From an uncultured Clostridia bacterium (GTDB lineage Bacteria; Bacillota; Clostridia; Saccharofermentanales; Fastidiosipilaceae): DNA of 18,222 nt. A program made the translations under genes and the position numbers. Below, piece by piece: positions 1 to 6,385 of this stretch. The DNA is taken from contig CAMXYS010000015.1 in NCBI GenBank assembly GCA_947253135.1, positions 1 to 18,222 of the forward strand, written 5' to 3'. The notes beneath the pieces were generated by a model. That model was not told the origin of the DNA, did no database searches, and saw nothing but the letters and a program-made list of their open reading frames with translations. Numbering within the stretch: position 1 is the first letter of the stretch; every line of letters starts with the position of its first letter.

Positions 1-120
1 CCACTTATTTTTGCGCTTTTTGTCCTTGGCAGTGGCTGCCTGCCCTCGGTGAGTGTTTGCCTGGGAGGCGCTTGACCGGTAGTCGTCAGCGTTATTTTGG
101 TAGAAATGATTTTTTTTCAC
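1..120 (-). CDS. N-terminus of an unidentified protein, cut by the left edge
   Basis: On the minus strand a frame opens with GTG at 120-118 and stays open for 40 codons to the window edge. A GAGG-type ribosome binding site (AAGAAGAGGCAG on the minus strand) lies just upstream. The visible peptide starts VKKNHFYQNNADDYRSS, is very hydrophilic, and ends in a basic run (KDKKRKNKW). Such a tail is typical of the cytoplasmic N-terminus of a membrane-anchored protein, for example a bitopic cell-wall enzyme, but no domain is visible and the family cannot be named. It is divergent from the folate gene at 264. Support is the ribosome binding site, the open frame and the tail composition only, so the call is tentative. 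Confidence 0.42.
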   Translation of the reverse strand, partial: MKKNHFYQNNADDYRSSASQANTHRGQAATAKDKKRKNKW

Positions 121-263
121 AACTGCCTCTTCTTTATTTTTTCGGTTAGTAGCAGATCCTAGCCGGTTTACCGGTGGTACTGCTTGGATTTACTTTGTCA
201 GTGCATAGTATAGTATATAGTTTTTAAAAATAGTTTTGGGAATAAAACGTGAAGGTGGTGACC
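121..263. promoter_or_regulatory. Divergent intergenic region with weak promoter for the folate gene
   Basis: This short divergent spacer carries an AT-rich block. TTGTCA (195-200) and TATAGT (216-221) could act as -35 and -10 elements for the rightward gene, although the 15-bp spacing is short. A small inverted repeat, CCGGT-TT-ACCGG, lies at 163-174 between the two genes and could bind a dimeric regulator. The ribosome binding site of the rightward gene, AAGGTGGTG, is at 252-260. Confidence 0.3.
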
Positions 264-1019
264 ATGAATCCGGAGGATAAAGAGATTTGTCGAAAACTGC
301 TTAGACAAAGGCGGCTGGCTATCTCGGCGGCAGAGCGGGCTCGCCGGGCGGAAGGTATTTGCCGTTTGCTTGTGGCCCGGGCCTGCCAACTGCGTTTGCG
401 AAGAGGGCGCAGTAAGGCGCCGGGGCGAGGCGCCTTTAAGCTGGCCATTTTTTTACCTTTGCCGGAAGAACCAAATTTGTGGCCGGCTTGGTCGACGTTA
501 AACAGTCTGGGCTTTTCTTTATATGCCCCTCGGGTTTTGCCGGCCGGACAGCTGGGCTGGGCTCCCTTGCCGAGTCAATTGTTTAAGTCCTTTTTTAGGG
601 CGAAGTTGGCCCGGTCTGAAACAGCAGCAGTAAAAGTTGAGGGCGGAGTGCCTATAAGTTCGAATAAGCAGCTCTTATTTAGGGATCCAACCGGCTTGCT
701 TTTAGAAAAAAAACTTAAGGCAAGTGGCTGGGCGGTCAGCTCTTATGGAATTTTAGAACCGCCGGAGACGGCTTGCTGTACCTCGGTGCAGCCGCATTTA
801 ATTTTTTTGCCTTGCTTGGGCGTGGACCTCAATGGTGTGAGAATGGGTTATGGGGGTGGCTATTATGACCGCTTTTTAAGTCAGATAAAGGCCAGAGAAA
901 AGCAGAAAAAGGGAACTGCAAGGGCGGTTAAAGTGGCGGTTTGTTACCGAGAACAGGTGGTGGAAGTTTTGCCGAAGGCCCCTTGGGACGAAAGTGTTGA
1001 TGCTGTTATTAGCGGCTGA
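264..1019 (+). CDS. 5-formyltetrahydrofolate cyclo-ligase family protein
   Basis: This enzyme (also called 5,10-methenyltetrahydrofolate synthetase) uses ATP to convert 5-formyl-THF to 5,10-methenyl-THF in the cytosol, returning a storage form to the one-carbon pool. The family signature is clear: an N-terminal RQRRLAISAAERARR helix, the IFLPLPEEPN strand, GILEPPE, and the nucleotide-binding FLPCLGVDLNGVRMGYGGGY run with GYGGGYYDRF at about residues 195-204. It ends with a typical LPKAPWDESVDAVIS segment. ATG 264 is preferred because AAGGTGGTG lies just before it; an in-frame GTG at 249 would place that site inside the gene. At 251 residues it is longer than the usual 180-200, owing to a basic insert at about 40-60 and a second insert at about 110-150. 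The family is secure; whether the enlarged form has the same kinetics is unknown. Confidence 0.9.
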   Translation: MNPEDKEICRKLLRQRRLAISAAERARRAEGICRLLVARACQLRLRRGRSKAPGRGAFKLAIFLPLPEEPNLWPAWSTLNSLGFSLYAPRVLPAGQLGWAPLPSQLFKSFFRAKLARSETAAVKVEGGVPISSNKQLLFRDPTGLLLEKKLKASGWAVSSYGILEPPETACCTSVQPHLIFLPCLGVDLNGVRMGYGGGYYDRFLSQIKAREKQKKGTARAVKVAVCYREQVVEVLPKAPWDESVDAVISG

Positions 1020-1065
1020 ATCAAGCCCTTTGATCAGCTGAAAAACGTTTTATCACATCGATCGG

Positions 1066-1476
1066 TTAAGTACGGTCAAGCTCATTACTGGCTGTTTCCA
1101 TCCGGTCGAAGTTTTGTGTCTCGTCCAAATAGTTTTCTAAAGCTTGGTAGAGGGGGGCGTCAGTGATGTGCTCCAATTTGTGGGCATACTTGTGGGCTGC
1201 CTCCATCGGCAACCCCAACCGGTCGATCAAAAAAACCTCCCAGACAGAATGGGCTGCCGCAATTTCAGCAGCATAAGCCTCGCCCTTACCGGTCAAGGAA
1301 ATGCGATTTTCATCAAATATAATAAAGTCATCTGCCTGCAGTTTGCGCAGCATCTCGCTGACGGAGGGGCGGGAGACACCCAGTTTATTGGCTAAGGCTA
1401 CACTGCTTGTGCTGACTTGCTTGCGGGTCAGGCGGTAGATGCTATGGATATAGTCTTCGCGACTGGAACTGATCAT
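1066..1476 (-). CDS. DtxR/MntR-family metal-dependent transcriptional repressor
   Basis: This is a 136-residue regulator with an N-terminal winged helix (SREDYIHSIY, then the recognition region KLGVSRPSVSEMLRKL) and a dimerisation/metal-binding domain. It lacks the C-terminal SH3-like domain, so it has MntR size. By eye, likely metal ligands are D8, H76, E80, H95, H99, E102 and H103. H76/E80/H95 match the H79/E83/H98 site of DtxR, E102/H103 match E105/H106, and D8 is the Asp found in Mn-type MntR. His at 99, where DtxR has Cys102 and MntR has Glu99, is unusual. The start at 1476 is preferred: AAAAAGGTGACC lies just upstream, and the promoter puts the likely transcription start at about 1506-1508, inside the longer frame that opens at 1509. 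It probably represses metal uptake genes and itself. Metal identity is uncertain. Confidence 0.88.
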   Translation of the reverse strand: MISSSREDYIHSIYRLTRKQVSTSSVALANKLGVSRPSVSEMLRKLQADDFIIFDENRISLTGKGEAYAAEIAAAHSVWEVFLIDRLGLPMEAAHKYAHKLEHITDAPLYQALENYLDETQNFDRMETASNELDRT

Positions 1477-1511
1477 CCTGGTCACCTTTTTCTGTGAATT
1501 TTTTAACATAG

Positions 1512-1530
1512 TTAGTATACGTTAACCAAG
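1512..1530. promoter_or_regulatory. DtxR-box-like operator over the repressor promoter
   Basis: TTAGTATACGTTAACCAAG agrees by eye with about 13 of 19 positions of the published DtxR box consensus, including TTAG at one end and TAACC in the other half. It covers the -10 hexamer and most of the spacer of the regulator's own promoter, the position expected for autorepression. Symmetry within the site is poor, so this is a candidate only. Confidence 0.35.
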
Positions 1531-1542
1531 CCTTGATTTCAA
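1514..1542 (-). promoter_or_regulatory. Sigma-A-type promoter of the DtxR-family gene
   Basis: Read on the minus strand there is TTGAAA (1542-1537), a 17-bp spacer and TATACT (1519-1514). Transcription should begin near 1506-1508, leaving an untranslated leader of about 30 nt containing the AAGGTG ribosome binding site for the start at 1476. Confidence 0.65.
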
Positions 1543-1616
1543 CTCTCCGAAAAGGCTTGACAAGGCTTGTTTGGCAGCCGCCAGTGCCAACCGATGTCAC
1601 CCTGCCCTGGCCTGTG

Positions 1617-1625
1617 TGCTAAGAT
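1617..1625 (+). promoter_or_regulatory. Possible extended -10 promoter for the ACT/DUF711 pair
   Basis: TGCTAAGAT has the TGn-TAAGAT form of an extended -10 element, 52 bp before the chosen start codon of the ACT gene. No good -35 lies at 17 bp. A TTGACA at 1557-1562 is too far upstream to pair with it. Confidence 0.3.
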
Positions 1626-1676
1626 ATGATTCAAAAAGAAAAAACGGTTTTAAGCAACCAAAGGAGTGCTGAGAAG

Positions 1677-1964
1677 ATGAGTCAAAAAGCCAAGTATAAT
1701 AATGTAATTTCAGTATTAGGCCAAGATCGGACCGGTATTATTGCCGGCATAACCCGGGTTTTAGCCGAGTGTGGTGTCAATATATCGGATATTTCGCAAA
1801 CAATTTTACAAGACATGTTCACGATGATTATGCTGGTGGATACAACTGATATGACGGTCGGATATGATGACTTAAAAACTCGTTTACAGGCAGTGGGAGC
1901 AGACCTCCAAGTGACCGTGACCGTACAACACAAGGATATTTTTAACGCAATGCAGAGGATTTAA
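1677..1964 (+). CDS. ACT domain-containing protein (UPF0237 family)
   Basis: This is a single ACT domain of 95 residues, a small beta-alpha fold that usually binds amino acids or similar ligands as a dimer. The N-terminal stretch NNVISVLGQDRTGIIAGITR with ISDISQTILQDMFTMIMLVD is the hallmark of this free-standing, GcvR-like family. ATG 1677 is chosen because AAGGAG (1661-1666) precedes it and because homologues begin near this point; an in-frame ATG at 1626 has no comparable site. The gene sits 26 bp upstream of the DUF711 gene, a neighbourhood conserved in many Bacillota and some archaea, which suggests that it senses a ligand for that partner. The ligand is not known from sequence. Confidence 0.9.
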   Translation: MSQKAKYNNVISVLGQDRTGIIAGITRVLAECGVNISDISQTILQDMFTMIMLVDTTDMTVGYDDLKTRLQAVGADLQVTVTVQHKDIFNAMQRI

Positions 1965-1990
1965 GACAGCCTGCAGGACGAGGGGAAACC

Positions 1991-3349
1991 ATGTTTGAAA
2001 ATTTTGAAATCATCGAAACAATAGAGATGTTTAAAGAACAGCATTTGGATGTCCGCACGGTGACAATGGGCATCTCCCTGCTGGACTGTGCAGCTGAGCG
2101 GGCCGATGATGCAGCTGAGCGCATCTACCGCAAAATTACTGAAAAGGCGGCCCGACTGGTTCCAGTTTGTGAGGAGATAACAGCCCGCTACGGTGTGCCG
2201 ATTATTAACAAACGTATTTCAGTGACTCCTATTTCCTTAGTTGCTGCGGCCTCGCGCACGGAGGATTATACAATTTTCGCCGAGGCCTTGGACCGGGCGG
2301 CTGAGGCTGTGGGTGTCAATTTTATCGGCGGTTTTTCAGCTCTTTGTCCCAAGGGCTACACAGAGAGCGACCGTAAGTTGATCCGGTCCTTGCCGCAGGC
2401 ACTGGCGGAGACTGAGCGCGTTTGTGCCTCGATTAACCTAGCCAGCACCCGGGCGGGGATCAATATGGATGCCGTTCGTGACATGGGCGACATTATCTTA
2501 CAGACAGCAGCATTGACGGCTGACACTGATGCCTACGGTTGTGCCAAGCTGGTGGTTTTTGCCAATGCCCCGGAAGACAATCCCTTTATGGCCGGCGCCT
2601 TTACCGGGCCGGGTGAGCCGGAGTGTGTGATCAATGTCGGTGTCAGCGGTCCCGGGGTGGTACTTGCTTCACTCAAAGAAGTCAAAGGTAAGCCCCTGGA
2701 TGTCGTGGCCGACACCATCAAAAAGACGGCCTTTAAAATTACCCGCGTGGGACAGCTGGTGGCCACGGAGGCTGCTAAAGCGCTTGACATGCCCTTTGGC
2801 TCCATTGACCTTTCCTTGGCACCGACGCCGGTGGTGGGCGATTCGATTGCTAGGATCGTCGAAGAAATAGGCCTCTCTTCTTGTGGTGCTTGGGGCACAA
2901 CGACGGCCATTGCCATGTTGAATGATGCCGTCAAAAAGGGCGGCGTGATGGCTTCATCACATGTGGGGGGGCTGTCTGGTGCCTTTATCCCGGTCAGTGA
3001 GGATGAGGGGATGATCGAGGCGGCTGAAAAGGGCTTTTTGACCTTGGAGAAACTGGAAGCGATGACTTGCGTCTGCTCAGTCGGCATTGATATGGTAGCG
3101 ATCCCGGGCGATACGCCGGCTACGACTATATCCGGCATTATAGCTGATGAGATGGCAGTCGGCACTTTTAACAACAAGACGACAGCGGTCCGCGTGATCC
3201 CGGTTCCGGGCAAGCAGGTCGGTGATAAGGTTCACTATGGCGGTCTGTGGGGCGATGCCCCGATTATGGCGGTCAACCAAGCATCTTCGGCAGACCTGAT
3301 CAACCGTGGTGGCCGCATTCCGGCCCCCATCCACAGTATGAGAAATTAA
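1991..3349 (+). CDS. DUF711 / PFL-family (UPF0210) protein
   Basis: A 452-residue cytosolic protein matching the full-length DUF711 (UPF0210) family, whose fold has been likened to pyruvate formate-lyase-type enzymes but whose reaction is not established. Recognisable conserved stretches are ISLLDCA near the start, INKRISVTPISLV, FIGGFSALCPKGYT, INLASTRAGINMDAVRDMG, PGEPECVINVGVSGPGVV and FGSIDLSLAPTPVVGDSIA. The frame is intact, with no insertions, and it ends NRGGRIPAPIHSMRN. A GAGGGGAAACC ribosome binding site precedes the ATG. It is co-transcribed with the ACT protein 26 bp upstream and closed by a terminator at 3398-3435, so the pair forms a two-gene unit. Family assignment is secure; biochemical function is open. 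Confidence 0.92.
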   Translation: MFENFEIIETIEMFKEQHLDVRTVTMGISLLDCAAERADDAAERIYRKITEKAARLVPVCEEITARYGVPIINKRISVTPISLVAAASRTEDYTIFAEALDRAAEAVGVNFIGGFSALCPKGYTESDRKLIRSLPQALAETERVCASINLASTRAGINMDAVRDMGDIILQTAALTADTDAYGCAKLVVFANAPEDNPFMAGAFTGPGEPECVINVGVSGPGVVLASLKEVKGKPLDVVADTIKKTAFKITRVGQLVATEAAKALDMPFGSIDLSLAPTPVVGDSIARIVEEIGLSSCGAWGTTTAIAMLNDAVKKGGVMASSHVGGLSGAFIPVSEDEGMIEAAEKGFLTLEKLEAMTCVCSVGIDMVAIPGDTPATTISGIIADEMAVGTFNNKTTAVRVIPVPGKQVGDKVHYGGLWGDAPIMAVNQASSADLINRGGRIPAPIHSMRN

Positions 3350-3397
3350 ATTCACTTTAACAGCTGTTTTATAAAAGTTCTATAGCGGTCTCTGCTC

Positions 3398-3435
3398 AAA
3401 TCCTCTTGTCGGTATTTCAAACAAGGGGATTTTTT
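3398..3435 (+). terminator. Rho-independent terminator after the DUF711 gene
   Basis: AAATCCTCTTG (3398-3408) pairs with CAAGGGGATTT (3422-3432) through an 11-bp stem with one G-U pair and a 13-nt loop. The stem runs into a T-tract (3430-3435). It lies about 50 bp beyond the stop codon at 3349. Confidence 0.8.
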
Positions 3436-3532
3436 CTGTGTCAGCCGTCGTTTTTTTTCCGGAGCGGTCGTTGTTTTTGTCTGATTGGAGCTAAGTTGAT
3501 ATTTTAGGCCTTTTTTCAGTCGTTTAACCGTA

Positions 3533-3560
3533 TATAATCTACTTGTTAGCAATTGCAAAC
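3533..3560 (+). promoter_or_regulatory. Promoter -10 and 16-bp palindromic operator of the AraC/ABC operon
   Basis: A consensus TATAAT lies at 3533-3538 with no good -35, which is common for activator-dependent promoters. Seven bases downstream, at the expected transcription start, is GTTAGCAATTGCAAAC (3545-3560), a 16-bp palindrome with a single mismatched pair around the perfect core GCAATTGC. Read as TTTGC-N4-GCTAA it has a TTTGC half-site like that of MntR-type operators. Which regulator binds is not shown by the sequence. Confidence 0.5.
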
Positions 3561-3626
3561 AGATTTTAAAATAAGAGGTTTGAGCACAACACCTTAAAGA
3601 TTGGACGATGCCGATAGGAGGAGGCC

Positions 3627-4628
3627 ATGACGAACTCAACAGAGCATGAGTTTTTGTATGTCAAAGATGACATCAGTCTTCATGTGGACCAGTTTAATTT
3701 AACCTATGCAGGCGAAACCGAGGGCTGGGCTACCTACCGCCACCAAAATATCGATGCGGCCAGGAATTATATTGCCACTCTATTTCCCGGTGTCTTTGCT
3801 GTTTTAACTGACTATCACAACCAATGTGCTTTTTCGGTACCCAACAGTGAAGGGGCTTACATCCCCATGTTGTCGATCTGCTACGCTTTTGCGGGCCGCA
3901 TGGAATGGAATATCTCCAGCGTCAACCGTCACGCCTATTTTCCCCCGGAAAATTTGTTGCTCTACTCATATGCAAGACACGAGACCTATGCGGACTTTCC
4001 GGACCGCTATTTTCGCTGCCTGGAGCTGAACTTGTGCCTACCTTTGCCCGCCGAGACAGTGGACTTATTTGCTGACTTCGGTATTGATTGGGAGCTGATT
4101 TCCAGCCGGTATGCGAAGGAACAAGTCGTTTTGATCAGGGGCACAGAAGCTATCCAGCAATTCTTGGCAAACTACGATCCGGCCGAGCTCAAAAGGCCGG
4201 CCGCTTTTCGCCTGTTATGCCTTTACTTATTGAATTTTTTGGAAAACTATGACGGTTCGCTCGACGGCCCGGTCGCCTATTTGCCGGGGGAGCGGGTCAG
4301 GCAACTGGCCCAAGTGGCGGCCGGCTTAAAGGCTAATTTAAGAGCCAGTCCGACTTTAGCGGACTTGGCTTCTCAGACAGGCATTTCCAGAACCTACCTG
4401 CAGCAGCAGTTCAAAACGGTTTACGGCATGTCCATCCACGCCTACCATAAGCGCTTGCGCCTGCAGGAGGCCGCCCGCTTGTTGAGCGAAACTAACCAGT
4501 CCATAGCCTCTATCGCAGAGGCTATAGGCTACAGCCACCAGGGCAAATTTGCTGTCGCTTTTAAAAAACAATTTGGCAGCTCGCCACAAATTTACCGACA
4601 GACAGCGGACCGAAATAGAAAGGTATAA
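3627..4628 (+). CDS. AraC-family transcriptional regulator
   Basis: A 333-residue regulator. Residues 1 to about 225 form an effector-sensing domain with no family signature I can name. Residues from about 235 to 325 are the AraC/XylS double helix-turn-helix: TLADLASQTGISRTYLQQQF is the first helix pair and SIASIAEAIGYSHQGKFAVA the second, followed by the typical F-G-S-S-P-x-x-Y-R ending. The GGAGGAGG site just before ATG 3627 fixes the start. The stop is only 2 bp before the first ABC gene, so the regulator heads the operon. The arrangement of an AraC regulator directly upstream of a pair of half-size ABC proteins matches siderophore loci such as ybtA-ybtPQ, suggesting activation of the transporter by its imported substrate. 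That role is inferred. Confidence 0.9.
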   Translation: MTNSTEHEFLYVKDDISLHVDQFNLTYAGETEGWATYRHQNIDAARNYIATLFPGVFAVLTDYHNQCAFSVPNSEGAYIPMLSICYAFAGRMEWNISSVNRHAYFPPENLLLYSYARHETYADFPDRYFRCLELNLCLPLPAETVDLFADFGIDWELISSRYAKEQVVLIRGTEAIQQFLANYDPAELKRPAAFRLLCLYLLNFLENYDGSLDGPVAYLPGERVRQLAQVAAGLKANLRASPTLADLASQTGISRTYLQQQFKTVYGMSIHAYHKRLRLQEAARLLSETNQSIASIAEAIGYSHQGKFAVAFKKQFGSSPQIYRQTADRNRKV

Positions 4629-4630
4629 TA

Positions 4631-6382
4631 ATGAAAATTTATCGCCGCCTTAAACAGTACAGCGGAGCTAAGATCGGCTACGCCTATGCCTCCATTACCT
4701 TGGCCGTCTTAGCGACCATCGCCATGATCTTGCCATATTATTGGCTATATCAGTGTTTGGATGACCTTATTTTGCGAGCCGACTTCCGTGCAGCGGGAGC
4801 CAAGGCTATCGGTATCACAATTTCTCTCATCCTGTATGGGGCCTTCTACATGGCTTCAGCCATGTGCTCTCATGCCTTAGGTTTTCGCTTCGAAACAGAC
4901 CTCAAAAAGACAGGCCTCAAAAAAATAATGACCGCCCCTTTTAGTTTTTTTGACCGACACAGCTCTGGTCAGATTAGAAAGATCTTGGATGACAATGCCA
5001 GCCTCACCCATGCCAGCATTGCCCACCTGATCCCCGACCAGACGGTGGCCGCCCTCATGCCAATCCTTATTTTAGCCACCAATTTCTTAGTTGATTGGCG
5101 CATCGGTCTACTCACCTTAGTCATCATTGTGCTGGCCTTTATTCTAGTTCGCTTTATGACTGGTGAACAAAGCTTTATGGACCTTTACATGAAGCTGCAA
5201 GAAGAGATGAATGCCCGGGCCGTGGAGTATGTGCGGGGCATGCCGGTGGTTAAGATCTTTAAGGCCGATGTCCACTCCATCAAGGCCTTTTATCAGTCGA
5301 TTGCAGCCTACAGCAAGGCCGCTTATCAATATTCGATGAGCTGTCGTGGTGTCTATGTTCCCTTTCAATTGCTTTTGGGCGGAGCCTTTCTGCTCTTGAT
5401 CCCTCTGGGCTTTTGGCTTTTTAACGAGGGAGAGGTCCCGGCTTTCTTCTTGTCTAAGGCCATCTTTTTTGTCGTCTTTTTTGGCCTGATTAACTTCTTT
5501 TTGATGGGGATTATGTATGTCGGTATGCATCATTTTTTGGCGAACAATGCAGTCGATAAAATCGAGGCCTTGGTCCGAGAAATTGACGAGGCGCAACCGG
5601 AGCGAGGCCGGGTCGAGCGGCTGGCCGGCACAGATATCTGCTTTGACAAGGTGACGTTTAGCTATGGCGACCACCCCGTCATAGAGGACTTGTCTTTTCA
5701 CCTGGAGGGCGGTAAGACCTATGCACTAGTGGGGCCGTCTGGCGGGGGGAAGTCGACGATTGCTAAATTAATCTCTGGTTTTTATAGCCTGTCAGCCGGC
5801 CAAATTTTAATCGGTGGTCTGCCCCTGTCTGCCTATTCAGAAGCTTGTTTGACCAAAAATATTGCCTTTGTTTTTCAACAGTCCGGTTTGTTTAAGGTGA
5901 GCTTGTATGAAAATGTTAGGATGGGGCGGCCTGACGCCGGTCGGGAGGAGGTTTTGGCCGCAATGACGGCAGCTCAATGTGATCCGATCTTGGCTAAGTT
6001 CCCGGAGCGGGAGAACACCTTGATCGGCTCTCACGGTGTCCACTTGTCCGGTGGCGAAATTCAACGCATTGCCATTGCCCGGGCTATTTTAAAAGATGCC
6101 CCCATTGTCGTTTTAGATGAGGCGAGCGCGGCGGCCGATCCGGATAATGAATTTGAGATTCAGCAAGCCCTTACCCGGCTGATGCAGGGGAAGACAGTCG
6201 TCATGATTGCCCACCGTTTGAGCTCCATCCAAGGGGCGGACGAGGTCCTGGTGGTAGAGGCCGGTCAAATAGTAGAACGCGGTCGGCATGACGGCTTGAT
6301 GGCCGGAGACGGCCGCTATGCTACACTCCAGCGTTTATTTAGCCAAGCTAACGATTGGCAACTGGCTCAAGGAGGAAGATAA
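4631..6382 (+). CDS. ABC transporter, permease-ATPase half, YbtP/IrtA-like
   Basis: A 583-residue half-transporter. About six membrane segments span residues 15-310 and a nucleotide-binding domain spans about 335-575. Visible ATPase motifs are Walker A GPSGGGKST (368-376), Q-loop FVFQQSG, signature LSGGE (472-476), Walker B VVLDEA (D496, E497) and the switch His H528. The D-loop reads ASAAADPDNE instead of the usual SALD form; this resembles the ADPENE form I recall from YbtP and IrtA, exporter-fold proteins that import ferric siderophores. Translation probably starts from the AAAGG at the very end of the AraC gene. It almost certainly pairs with the next gene, also 583 residues. Substrate (siderophore or metal chelate, or an exported peptide or drug) is inferred from context. 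Confidence 0.88.
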   Translation: MKIYRRLKQYSGAKIGYAYASITLAVLATIAMILPYYWLYQCLDDLILRADFRAAGAKAIGITISLILYGAFYMASAMCSHALGFRFETDLKKTGLKKIMTAPFSFFDRHSSGQIRKILDDNASLTHASIAHLIPDQTVAALMPILILATNFLVDWRIGLLTLVIIVLAFILVRFMTGEQSFMDLYMKLQEEMNARAVEYVRGMPVVKIFKADVHSIKAFYQSIAAYSKAAYQYSMSCRGVYVPFQLLLGGAFLLLIPLGFWLFNEGEVPAFFLSKAIFFVVFFGLINFFLMGIMYVGMHHFLANNAVDKIEALVREIDEAQPERGRVERLAGTDICFDKVTFSYGDHPVIEDLSFHLEGGKTYALVGPSGGGKSTIAKLISGFYSLSAGQILIGGLPLSAYSEACLTKNIAFVFQQSGLFKVSLYENVRMGRPDAGREEVLAAMTAAQCDPILAKFPERENTLIGSHGVHLSGGEIQRIAIARAILKDAPIVVLDEASAAADPDNEFEIQQALTRLMQGKTVVMIAHRLSSIQGADEVLVVEAGQIVERGRHDGLMAGDGRYATLQRLFSQANDWQLAQGGR

Positions 6383-6385
6383 GCA

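Noticed and set aside
1..75. Hydrophobic rightward frame (PLIFALFVLGSG...) ending at 75
   Set aside because: Only 24 codons are visible and the composition could be chance; the leftward frame has a start and ribosome binding site. Not excluded, but weaker.
2533..3213. Minus-strand open frame of 226 codons inside the DUF711 gene
   Set aside because: It lies wholly opposite a conserved gene, is rich in Ser/Thr/Pro as expected for a codon shadow, and has no ribosome binding site or family match.
5144..5701. Minus-strand open frame of 185 codons inside the first ABC gene
   Set aside because: Opposite strand of a full-length ABC protein; no recognisable domain or start signal.
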